Positions 57,431 through 64,000 of a stretch of DNA of 64,000 bases are shown here, one piece after another. This DNA is from Gordonia lacunae. GTDB lineage: Bacteria; Actinomycetota; Actinomycetes; Mycobacteriales; Mycobacteriaceae. Positions within the stretch are counted from its first letter, which is position 1. Every line of letters begins with the position of its first letter. Below the pieces are notes generated by a model, which was not told the origin of the DNA, searched no databases, and was given only the letters and a program-made list of their open reading frames with translations. The DNA lies in assembly GCF_002149015.1 (NCBI RefSeq), contig NZ_NGFO01000015.1, positions 1 to 64,000 on the forward strand. The letters are read 5' to 3'. The position numbers and the translations under genes were made by a program.

Positions 57431-58651
57431 ATGCCCCACACCACCGTCTTCGAAGACGTCCGTCTCTTCGACGGAGAGTCAGTTGTCGATCATGCGTTCG
57501 TGACCATTCGAGGTCAGAAGATCGACGCCGTCACCGACTACGCCTCATCCCCAACCAACGCTGAGACGGTCAATGGTCGCGGGTGCACGTTGATGCCCGG
57601 CCTCATCGACTCGCATGCCCACGCAAAGCCCGGCGCCCTGGAGATGGCACTGTCGTTCGGAGTCACCACGGAGATCGATCTCGGTTCGGATCCGCTCTGG
57701 ATGGACGATCAACGAGCCGCGGCTCGAACACGAGACGACGTCGCTGATGTCCGATCATCGTCCTTCGGTGCCACCGTTCCGAACGGGCATCCATCCCACT
57801 TGATCGGCAGATTCTTTCCACATCCGTTCCCTACTGTCTCAACAGTTGCCGACGCCGGCCCTTTCGTCGAGGAACGCGTCGCGGAGGGCGCAGACTTCAT
57901 CAAGATGATCATCGAAGACGGCTCCGCACTGAACCGGCCGGCACTACCCGCTCTCCCGCTCGACATCGCAACAGCCCTGGTGGACGCTGCCCACGCACAC
58001 AACCGCCAGGCTTTTGCTCACGTCACCGCAATCGCCGGTGCTCGCCGAGCCCTTGACGCGGGCATCGATGCCCTTGTCCATCTCTTCTTCGACCAACCAG
58101 CCGATGACGTCATCGTCCAACGTATTGTCGACAGCGACGTGTTCGTTGTCCCCACCTTGGTGACACTCGGCGCCTTCTCTGGTGACCGAACCGCTCGGTG
58201 GCTCACCGAGGACCCGCGATCAGCCCACCTGCTCACCGAGGAGTGGAAGGCCAACCTGTGTTGCGGCTGGCCTGACAACCCGCACGGTTCTCTACACAAC
58301 GCACAGACATCTGCTCTGTCGCTCCACCGGGCCGGCGCCCGAGTCCTTGTCGGAACCGACGCAGCCTCAGTCGCTGCACGCGGCACTGCGCACGGCGCCA
58401 GCATGCATGACGAACTGCGACTCTTCGTCGACGCCGGCTTCACACCGCTCGAGGCCCTCCGCGCAGCAACCTCCGGCCCCGCCGATGCCTACGGGCTCTC
58501 TGATCGCGGCCGAGTGGCCACCGGACTCCAAGCAGACCTCGTACTCGTCGAGGGCGACCCGACGACCTCCATCGACGACACGCTGTCGATCCGCGGGGTA
58601 TGGCGCCGCGGAACCAAACTCGCCGCCCGCCGCACCCCTATCTCCGCCTAG
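57431..58651 (+). CDS. Metal-dependent amidohydrolase
   Basis: A 406-residue amidohydrolase-superfamily enzyme with a complete metal site: His62 and His64 (LIDSHAHA), probable carboxylated Lys158 (DFIKMII), His197, His217 and Asp310 (VLVGTDAAS). It resembles the imidazolonepropionase/prolidase-like group, which hydrolyses cyclic amides, amides or ureas. There is no signal peptide. ATG 57431 has AGGAG 5 bp upstream; an earlier in-frame start lacks this. It lies 111 bp after cassette B's TetR gene and 92 bp before an MHS transporter. It may open a lactam or amide for cassette B, in the place that HyuA/HyuB fill in cassette A. Confidence 0.88.
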   Translation: MPHTTVFEDVRLFDGESVVDHAFVTIRGQKIDAVTDYASSPTNAETVNGRGCTLMPGLIDSHAHAKPGALEMALSFGVTTEIDLGSDPLWMDDQRAAARTRDDVADVRSSSFGATVPNGHPSHLIGRFFPHPFPTVSTVADAGPFVEERVAEGADFIKMIIEDGSALNRPALPALPLDIATALVDAAHAHNRQAFAHVTAIAGARRALDAGIDALVHLFFDQPADDVIVQRIVDSDVFVVPTLVTLGAFSGDRTARWLTEDPRSAHLLTEEWKANLCCGWPDNPHGSLHNAQTSALSLHRAGARVLVGTDAASVAARGTAHGASMHDELRLFVDAGFTPLEALRAATSGPADAYGLSDRGRVATGLQADLVLVEGDPTTSIDDTLSIRGVWRRGTKLAARRTPISA

Positions 58652-58743
58652 CACGACACCCCGTTTGATACCGCCGCGCTTCTGACGGGATCTTCTCTGT
58701 CTGTCAGAACCGAATTCCCTGCCCATTGGAAGAGAGCTCAACC

Positions 58744-60087
58744 ATGCCCAAAACCGGGCCCAACAACAATCAAATGGCGAAAAGAGCCGCCAGCGCCGCA
58801 CTCATTGGTACGACAATCGAGTGGTACGACTTCTACATCTATGCCACTGCATCTGCCCTCGTTTTCAACCAAGTGTTCTTTCCATCAATGCCAGCCGGAC
58901 TCGGACTATTGGCATCATTCACCACATTCTGGGTCGGGTTTCTCGGCCGACCGATCGGAGCGATCTGTTTCGGTCATTTGGGCGACCGATACGGTAGGCG
59001 CAAGGTGCTGGTCACAACACTGCTCCTCACAGGAGGGGCCACAACCCTGATCGGGGCCCTGCCCACTGCGGCGGCGATAGGAATCGCTGCGCCCCTCCTC
59101 CTCATCGCACTGCGTCTCATCCAGGGCTTCGCACTCGGCGGAGAGTGGGGAGGAGCGGTGCTTATCGCCACCGAGCACGCGGCACCCAACCGGCGAGTGC
59201 TGTACGGGACGGCGGCGCAGATGGGTGCCCCTCTTGGACTGTGCCTCTCGCTGGCAGTGTTCGTGCTTCTGTCCGGCTTGTCTGACAGCCAGTTCGCATC
59301 GTGGGGATGGCGCCTACCGTTCCTCTCATCCGCGCTGTTGCTCGTAGTCGGCCTTGTGATTCGCCTGCGCATCGATGAGTCGCCAGACATGAAAGAGGTG
59401 AAGGAGTCGGGGAAGACGTCTCGCCTTCCAGTTGCGGACCTTCTCCGCTCCCAGGCCGGAACCGTCGCCCTTGCGATTGGCGCTTGCGCCATCGGGGCCA
59501 CATCAATCGTGTTCAAAACAACATTCGCCTTGAGCTGGGCAACCACGGACCTCAACTACGATCGGTCAACCTTCCTCTCACTCGGCGTGCTCGTGGCAGT
59601 AGTGTCCATTGTGGCGATGCCGGCCGGCGCACTCGTTGCGGAGCGTTACGGACTCGTTCGAGTCATCATGTCCGCCCTGGTCTCCGAAGCGGTCATGCTC
59701 CCGGTGATGTTCGCGTTCATCGGGACAGGCTCGGTACCCCTTGCGGCCATCGGTATGGGACTGGCGACTATTCCCAACGCAATCTTCTACGGAATCCTGG
59801 CAGGCCTGTTGGCCCAGTCATTCCCCGCGCGTTACCGCTACACAGGTATCTCTCTCTCATACCAATTGTGCGGAGCCCTACTTGTGGGGACGACCCCACT
59901 GATCGCCGAATTTCTACTTCAACAGACCGGCACCATTGCATCCGTCACAGTCTTCGCTCTGATCCAAGTGGCCCTGAGCGCCGGATGCTCGTGGGTTCTC
60001 CTCAAGCGTCGACCTCTTCCCAGTGATTCAGGAGCGCACGACAGCACCCGTCTAGCTGATGCATCGCCCCCGACCGCAACCGCGTAA
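58744..60087 (+). CDS. MFS transporter, metabolite:H+ symporter (MHS) family
   Basis: A 447-residue, 12-TM major facilitator of the MHS family (ShiA, KgtP and ProP relatives). Signatures are TTIEWYDFYIYATAS in TM1, GHLGDRYGRRKVL in loop 2-3, and FALGGEWGGAVLIATEHA. MHS proteins carry carboxylates such as shikimate, 2-oxoglutarate and aromatic acids. ATG 58744 has GGAAGAGAG upstream; a TTG six codons earlier is possible. It follows the amidohydrolase and precedes an SDR by 164 bp, and is likely the uptake system for the cassette B substrate. Confidence 0.9.
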   Translation: MPKTGPNNNQMAKRAASAALIGTTIEWYDFYIYATASALVFNQVFFPSMPAGLGLLASFTTFWVGFLGRPIGAICFGHLGDRYGRRKVLVTTLLLTGGATTLIGALPTAAAIGIAAPLLLIALRLIQGFALGGEWGGAVLIATEHAAPNRRVLYGTAAQMGAPLGLCLSLAVFVLLSGLSDSQFASWGWRLPFLSSALLLVVGLVIRLRIDESPDMKEVKESGKTSRLPVADLLRSQAGTVALAIGACAIGATSIVFKTTFALSWATTDLNYDRSTFLSLGVLVAVVSIVAMPAGALVAERYGLVRVIMSALVSEAVMLPVMFAFIGTGSVPLAAIGMGLATIPNAIFYGILAGLLAQSFPARYRYTGISLSYQLCGALLVGTTPLIAEFLLQQTGTIASVTVFALIQVALSAGCSWVLLKRRPLPSDSGAHDSTRLADASPPTATA

Positions 60088-60251
60088 GCCAATGCCCTAC
60101 TGGCTGAGCCCCCCCCTTATCTCAGGGTGGTCACACACCCAGAAAGCAGACGCCTGCGTGAACGATGCGACCTTGCGTCACGCGCTGGGCTCACCCCAAC
60201 AAGCCAAGGGACCTCGGATTGCCCTACTGACAGATTGGAACAGATACGGAC

Positions 60252-60980
60252 ATGCTCGAAAACAGGACCGCTGTAATTACCGGCGGGGCACGCGGTATCG
60301 GCGCAGAGATCGCACGCGTCTTCGTTGATCACGGCGCGCGAGTTGTGCTCGGCGACCTCGACGAGTCTGCGGCGCAAGAGACTGCGACAAGTCTCCGCGG
60401 AGACGCAACAGGAGTTGGGTGCAACGTCGTCGACCCACGCAGTATCGCCTCCATCCTCGAGCGTGCTCGCACCCAGTACGGCAGCGTCGACATCATGGTC
60501 AACAACGCCGGGATAGTTCGCGATGCAACCATGCGAACGATGACCGAGAACGACTTCGACGAAGTCATATCGGTCCACCTTCGCGGAACCTGGAACGGTA
60601 CGCGACTTGCGGCTGGGATCATGCGCGAGAACGGGGGCGGCTCCATCATCAACATGTCGTCGATCTCCGGCAAGGTGGGGTTCGTCGGACAAACCAATTA
60701 CTCCGCGGCGAAAGCTGGGATCGTCGGGCTGACCAAGGCAGCGGCGAAAGAGGTTGCACACCTTGGAGTTCGCGTGAACGCAATCCAGCCGGGGCTCATC
60801 CGCACCTCGATGACCGAAACACTGCCGGCCGAGATCTGGGAACGGAAGATGGGTGAGATACCTATGCAGCGTGCGGGCGACCCAGCAGAAGTCGCTTCCG
60901 TCGCGCTCTTCTACGCCTCGAACCTCTCCTCGTACATGACGGGCACCGTCGCGGAGGTCACCGGCGGACGCCATATCTGA
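60252..60980 (+). CDS. Short-chain dehydrogenase (FabG-like)
   Basis: A 242-residue [15 protein letters not shown], Asp in LGDLDESA after strand 2 (NAD preference), [12 protein letters not shown] and catalytic YSAAKAG. The C-terminus AEVTGGRHI is slightly unusual in lacking the common V-DGG. It is probably a 3-hydroxyacyl-CoA or dihydrodiol-type dehydrogenase of the island. It is the last island gene, about 50 bp before the right-hand repeat remnants. The 60088-60251 gap shows only a weak GGAACAG ribosome-binding candidate. Confidence 0.87.
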   Translation: MLENRTAVITGGARGIGAEIARVFVDHGARVVLGDLDESAAQETATSLRGDATGVGCNVVDPRSIASILERARTQYGSVDIMVNNAGIVRDATMRTMTENDFDEVISVHLRGTWNGTRLAAGIMRENGGGSIINMSSISGKVGFVGQTNYSAAKAGIVGLTKAAAKEVAHLGVRVNAIQPGLIRTSMTETLPAEIWERKMGEIPMQRAGDPAEVASVALFYASNLSSYMTGTVAEVTGGRHI

Positions 60981-61029
60981 CCCCCGCCGCCATCGTCTCG
61001 TCGTAGGTCCCGGACTCGGTGCACCCGGT

Positions 61030-61296
61030 CATCCCATTCGTCGGGGCCCGGCGCATCGTCTCCAGCTTCAGCTTGGCGCGCCGGGCCGGCGGCGAACTGC
61101 GGATCGGAGATCGGCGCGAACGTCGTCGAGCACGCCGGCGAGGTCCACGGTCACGGTGCGCCTCGAACTCGAGGTCGCACCGGATCGGGTCGAGGCCCGC
61201 TACTCCGACGACGGGAACCCCGCTCCACGACCGTCAGGTCATGCCGCCGACTCCTGGGTCGCCGGCGTCGCAGCGATGGCCGGCGCGTCGGCTGCA
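61030..61296. repeat. Right copy of duplication: STAS/rsbW remnants plus ssb 3' end
   Basis: This copy is collinear with 25320-26055 but reduced. About 61030-61106 resembles the STAS gene around its GLGALVSG region (roughly 80% by eye). 61107-61223 matches rsbW 25696-25814 except for a 2-bp deletion. 61222-61296 matches 25981-26055 with one mismatch. Two deletions (left-copy 25412-25695 and 25815-25980) and the frameshift leave no functional STAS or RsbW. The last 58 bp form the true 3' end of ssb. Confidence 0.85.
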
Positions 61297-61667
61297 CGCC
61301 CCTGGGCGGGTGTGCCCCGATAGGTGACGACACAGCGGCTCAGATCGAGTCCGACGGCCACCGCCGTCATCTCGAGATCGGAACGACGCGACCCGTCGGC
61401 CGACGGGTACTCGTTGGTCTTGATCTGGCCGTGCGCCATCACCGGCCGCCCCTTCGCGATCGCCAGACCGACGCCGGTGAGCAGCCGCCGCCAGCAGCTG
61501 ACGGTGAGATACAGGGTGGGTCCGTCCGTCCACTCGCCGGTGCTCTTGTCGATGCGGCGCGAGGTGCACGCCACGCGGAAGGAGATCACGTCCTCGCCGG
61601 TGGTCGTCTGCCGCCGGCGGGGATCGGACACTACGGTTCCGATGACGGTCGTGTACGTCTCAAACAT
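61239..61667 (-). CDS. ssb: Single-stranded DNA-binding protein (second, short SSB paralogue)
   Basis: A 142-residue OB-fold SSB: MFETYTTVIGTVVSDPRRRQT, SFRVACTSRRIDK, LYLTVSCWRRLLTG and KGRPVMAHGQIKTNEY follow the SSB strand pattern. The C-terminal tail is short and Ala-rich (ATPATQESAA) and lacks the acidic DxxPF tip of the main replicative SSB, as in the second actinobacterial SSB. In mycobacteria this gene lies directly upstream of ettA; here ettA is about 40 kb away. Its last 58 bp are duplicated at 25998-26055, which makes its 3' end the insertion point of the island. Confidence 0.9.
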   Translation of the reverse strand: MFETYTTVIGTVVSDPRRRQTTTGEDVISFRVACTSRRIDKSTGEWTDGPTLYLTVSCWRRLLTGVGLAIAKGRPVMAHGQIKTNEYPSADGSRRSDLEMTAVAVGLDLSRCVVTYRGTPAQGRAADAPAIAATPATQESAA

Positions 61668-61824
61668 GGTCGTCTCCTACGGGTGTCGGCCACGGGAAGG
61701 TGTGGCCGCACCAGCATCACCCCCGACGGCCCCCGCGAACGGTGACGCTCTACGGCTGTGGAGAACCGAGCGGGTTACCCACAGATCGCCGGTGAACCGG
61801 GCGCTCGCGTCCTAGGATCGCGGA

Positions 61825-62409
61825 ATGCGTATGCGAGTGTTCCTGGTCGGTCTGGTCGCGGCAGCCATGATGCTGGTGGCCCCGCCCCTCGCGGGCGCGG
61901 CGCCGGGCACACAGACCGGGTTGACGGGCCTGACCGACGCGATCGCGGGCCGACTCGCACTGGCCGACACCGTCGCCGCGACCAAGTGGGCCTCTGGCGC
62001 GGCCATCGACGACCCGGCACGCGAACAGGTGGTGCTCGACACGGTGTCGCAGCTGGCGCTCGCCCGCGACCTCGATCCCGCCTACGTCCGCAGCGTGTTC
62101 CGCGACCAGATCGAGGCGAGCAAGACCGTACAGCGCGGGCTGTTCGCCCGGTGGCGACTGCCCGGTCAGACGGCGCCGCCCGCGACCACGGATCTCGGCC
62201 CCGTCCGGACGGCGATCAACGAGTTCACAGTGGCGATCGTCGACGAGCTGGGCGCTGCACGGGGAGTCGTGACGACCCTTCGGTGCCCTCCGGAGCTGGT
62301 CGCCGCGACCGGTTCCACCGCTGCCGGGTTCGGCTTCGATCCGCTCCACATCGGCGCTCTGGCCCAGGCCGGGTCGTCGGTCTGCACGGTGTCGACGGGG
62401 TCCGACTGA
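61825..62409 (+). CDS. Secreted chorismate mutase (AroQ-gamma type)
   Basis: A 194-residue exported protein. Residues 1-26 form a signal peptide ending AGA-AP. The mature part is an all-helical AroQ-gamma chorismate mutase: TDAIAGRLALADTVAATKW has the active-site Arg and Lys on helix 1, followed by DPAREQVVLDTVSQLALARDLDP and VFRDQIEASKTVQRGLFARW. Two Cys residues (TLRCPPEL and SSVCTVS) could form the disulfide known in the M. tuberculosis secreted enzyme. It converts chorismate to prephenate outside the cytoplasm. The 157-bp gap between it and ssb shows no other gene. Confidence 0.9.
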   Translation: MRMRVFLVGLVAAAMMLVAPPLAGAAPGTQTGLTGLTDAIAGRLALADTVAATKWASGAAIDDPAREQVVLDTVSQLALARDLDPAYVRSVFRDQIEASKTVQRGLFARWRLPGQTAPPATTDLGPVRTAINEFTVAIVDELGAARGVVTTLRCPPELVAATGSTAAGFGFDPLHIGALAQAGSSVCTVSTGSD

Positions 62410-62422
62410 GGCCGGTTGCGGC

Positions 62423-64000
62423 TCAACCGCGCTTGTTGAGTTCCTTGAGCATCTCGTTGTAGCTGCCGAGGTCGGCATCGTGGTCACGCACCGCGTTGCG
62501 GTCGTAGCGTCGTGCCTGCCTGGTGTCGCTGCGCTGCCACTGCACGAACAGTGAGAGCAAGACCACCACGAGCGGGATCTCGCCTGCGGCCCAAGCAATT
62601 CCGCCGCCGACGCGCTGGTCGTCGAACAGGTTGTAGTTCCACGGGAGGTTCAGTCCACGGTAATAGGTCTCGGCGATGACCGCGGTGGTCATCATCAGCG
62701 CGATGCCGAAGAACGCGTGGAACGGTATCGAGGCCATCACGAGGCCCAGCTTTGCCACCGGTGACACCTGACGCGGCGCCGGGTCGATGCCGATCACCAG
62801 CCAGTAGAACAGGTAGCCGCTGATCAGGAAGTGGAGATTCATCAGCAGGTGAGCCGCGTGGTACTGGACGACGGCCTCGTACAGACCGCCCAGATACAGC
62901 ACGTAGAAGCTGCCGACGAACATGACCGCGGCGATCAGCGGGTGGGTCAGGATCCGGGACGGCGCCGAGTGCACGCCCAGCTGAATCCACTCGCGCGGTC
63001 CCGGCGGATTGCCCCGACCCGCCGGCGGCAGCGCACGCAACGCAAGGGTCACCGGGCCGCCGAGCACGAGCAGTACCGGCACCATCATCGACATCAGCAT
63101 GTGCGCGATCATGTGGATGCTGAACATCGCCGGCGCATAGCGTCCGAATCCCGACGACGTCGCCAGCAACAGCAGCAGACACCCGAGAACCCACGCCACG
63201 GTACGGCCGACCGGCCAGGCGTCGCCCCGGCGCTTCAGGCGGATGACGCCGCGCAGGTACACGACGGCGAGGACGATGGCCGCGAGACCGAAGATCAGAT
63301 CGAAGCGCCACTCGGTGAGAAGGCGGACGAACGTCGGCGGTCCGTCGAGGTCGTACCCGATCGCGTTCTCGGTCGCCGAGATCTCCGCGGTGTCGACGAG
63401 GGGCGGCGGCGTACGGCCCAGACCGACGGCGAGCCCGAAGGTCGCCGCGAAGACCGCCAGCTCGACCAGACCGAACCGGACGAACAGCGACGGCTTGGCG
63501 TCGGAATCCAGTTGTGCGATGGTCACGCGTCGATGCCAGGCGCCCAACCCGCCGAGGACGACGAGAGCGACCACCTTGGCCACCACGAGGCGGCCGTAGG
63601 TGTCGGTGAACAGGTCCCCCAGCGGTACCCGCACCAAGGCGTTGACGACGCCGCTGGCGCCGACGACGAGGATGCACCAGAACGCGACACGGGAGAACCG
63701 TCGGACCGCGAGTGCCCGCCACCGTCCGTCGGCGAGGGCGTAGACCACGACGGCGGCGAGGCCGCCGAGCCACAGGGTCGCTCCGATGATGTGCAGGATC
63801 AGGCTGTTGGTGGCCACGTCGTGGTTGCCGCCCGACGACGAGTGGCCCGCGAGCGCCGAGGGCATCAGGCTGAACACGGCGAAGGCGATGACCGCGATCG
63901 TCGGGCCCCAATGCAGGGTCATCCGCGCGATGATGGCCGCCACCAGCGCGAACACCGCGGTCCAGAACCAGGTGCGCACCTCCGCGACCTGGCTGTACGC
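62423..64000 (-). CDS. CopD/CtaG-type membrane protein, 5' partial
   Basis: A polytopic membrane protein; the frame is open to the window edge. It first shows CopD-like helices (NSLILHIIGATLWLGGLAAVVVYAL, FSRVAFWCILVVGASGVVNAL), then a C-terminal CtaG domain (SIHMIAHMLMSMMVPVLLVLGGPVTLALRAL, YHAAHLLMNLHFLISGYLFYW). Conserved His residues suit copper handling for cytochrome c oxidase assembly. The fused CopD-CtaG architecture is common in mycobacteria. A GTG at 63979 is in frame, but AYSQVAEV reads through upstream of it, so more N-terminal helices probably lie outside the window. It converges with the chorismate mutase gene. Confidence 0.85.
   Translation of the reverse strand, partial: AYSQVAEVRTWFWTAVFALVAAIIARMTLHWGPTIAVIAFAVFSLMPSALAGHSSSGGNHDVATNSLILHIIGATLWLGGLAAVVVYALADGRWRALAVRRFSRVAFWCILVVGASGVVNALVRVPLGDLFTDTYGRLVVAKVVALVVLGGLGAWHRRVTIAQLDSDAKPSLFVRFGLVELAVFAATFGLAVGLGRTPPPLVDTAEISATENAIGYDLDGPPTFVRLLTEWRFDLIFGLAAIVLAVVYLRGVIRLKRRGDAWPVGRTVAWVLGCLLLLLATSSGFGRYAPAMFSIHMIAHMLMSMMVPVLLVLGGPVTLALRALPPAGRGNPPGPREWIQLGVHSAPSRILTHPLIAAVMFVGSFYVLYLGGLYEAVVQYHAAHLLMNLHFLISGYLFYWLVIGIDPAPRQVSPVAKLGLVMASIPFHAFFGIALMMTTAVIAETYYRGLNLPWNYNLFDDQRVGGGIAWAAGEIPLVVVLLSLFVQWQRSDTRQARRYDRNAVRDHDADLGSYNEMLKELNKRG

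Larger units (their letters stand above)
26056..61029. mobile_element. Catabolic genomic island (about 35 kb) inserted at the ssb 3' end
   Basis: The region between the duplicated STAS-rsbW-ssb segments contains only catabolic, transport and regulatory genes. It separates ettA from ssb, which are neighbours in mycobacteria. Reading suggests a somewhat lower GC content and more TTG and ATA/CTA codons than the flanks, but I did not compute this. No integrase, relaxase or transposase is present, so it is either a remnant or arrived by homologous recombination of a circular intermediate carrying the target segment. The right edge is uncertain by about 50 bp because the outer repeat block is diverged. 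Confidence 0.7.

Noticed and set aside
26056-61029. Self-transmissible ICE or prophage
   Set aside because: No integrase, relaxase, type IV secretion, capsid or terminase gene is recognisable; only the repeat bracket indicates mobility.

Overview
The window looks like the chromosome of a GC-rich mycolic-acid actinomycete (order Mycobacteriales), most likely Gordonia or a close relative. This is inferred from gene content and order. pepN, glbO, a GH13 alpha-glucosidase, a conserved hypothetical, a hot-dog thioesterase, the 180-kDa type NAD-glutamate dehydrogenase, ettA and a small SSB follow the order I recall for Mycobacterium tuberculosis Rv2467-Rv2478c. A secreted AroQ-gamma chorismate mutase and GTG-rich starts agree with it. 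No rRNA, tRNA, CRISPR array, integrase or transposase was recognised.

Layout. (1) 0-20.7 kb is core: a TetR regulator, pepN, a CitA/CitB-type two-component system divergent from a DctA-type dicarboxylate symporter, a small envelope pair, glbO, alpha-glucosidase, a molybdopterin oxidoreductase, gdh and ettA. (2) 20.8-26.0 kb is an overlapping five-gene operon: GH26 lipoprotein, GAF-PP2C phosphatase, BcsA-like glycosyltransferase, STAS anti-anti-sigma protein and RsbW-like kinase. It reads as an exopolysaccharide module with a partner switch, and a 33-bp direct repeat brackets it. (3) 26.1-61.0 kb is a catabolic island of about 35 kb. (4) 61.2-64 kb returns to core: ssb, chorismate mutase and a truncated CopD/CtaG membrane protein.

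The island is bracketed by a direct duplication. At its left edge are intact STAS and rsbW genes followed by the last 58 bp of ssb. At its right edge are collinear, deletion-ridden remnants of STAS and rsbW running into the intact ssb. This suggests that roughly 35 kb was inserted at the 3' end of ssb with duplication of the target.

Inside the island are two paralogous catabolic cassettes. Cassette A (30.4-43.2 kb) is two divergent operons. Cassette B (50.2-57.3 kb) is one six-gene operon with a divergent regulator. Both encode a TetR regulator, an FAD monooxygenase resembling the flavin half of anthraniloyl-/salicylyl-CoA hydroxylases, a DhbE/EntE-like acid ligase, a maleate cis-trans isomerase, a VOC protein, an unrecognised protein of about 80 residues and an alpha/beta hydrolase. 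Cassette A adds HyuA/HyuB (HyuB has a cysteine-rich C-terminal extension) and an AAHS transporter. Cassette B lies next to an amidohydrolase and an MHS transporter. An acyl-CoA dehydrogenase, three SDRs, a thiolase and a crotonase could finish CoA-linked degradation. My working model is activation of a (hetero)aromatic acid, flavin-dependent oxygenation, ring opening and a C4 product passing through maleate to fumarate. The substrates are unknown. A glutaminase-STAS protein, a YcaC-type hydrolase and a frameshifted CrtI/CrtISO-type oxidoreductase lie between the cassettes.
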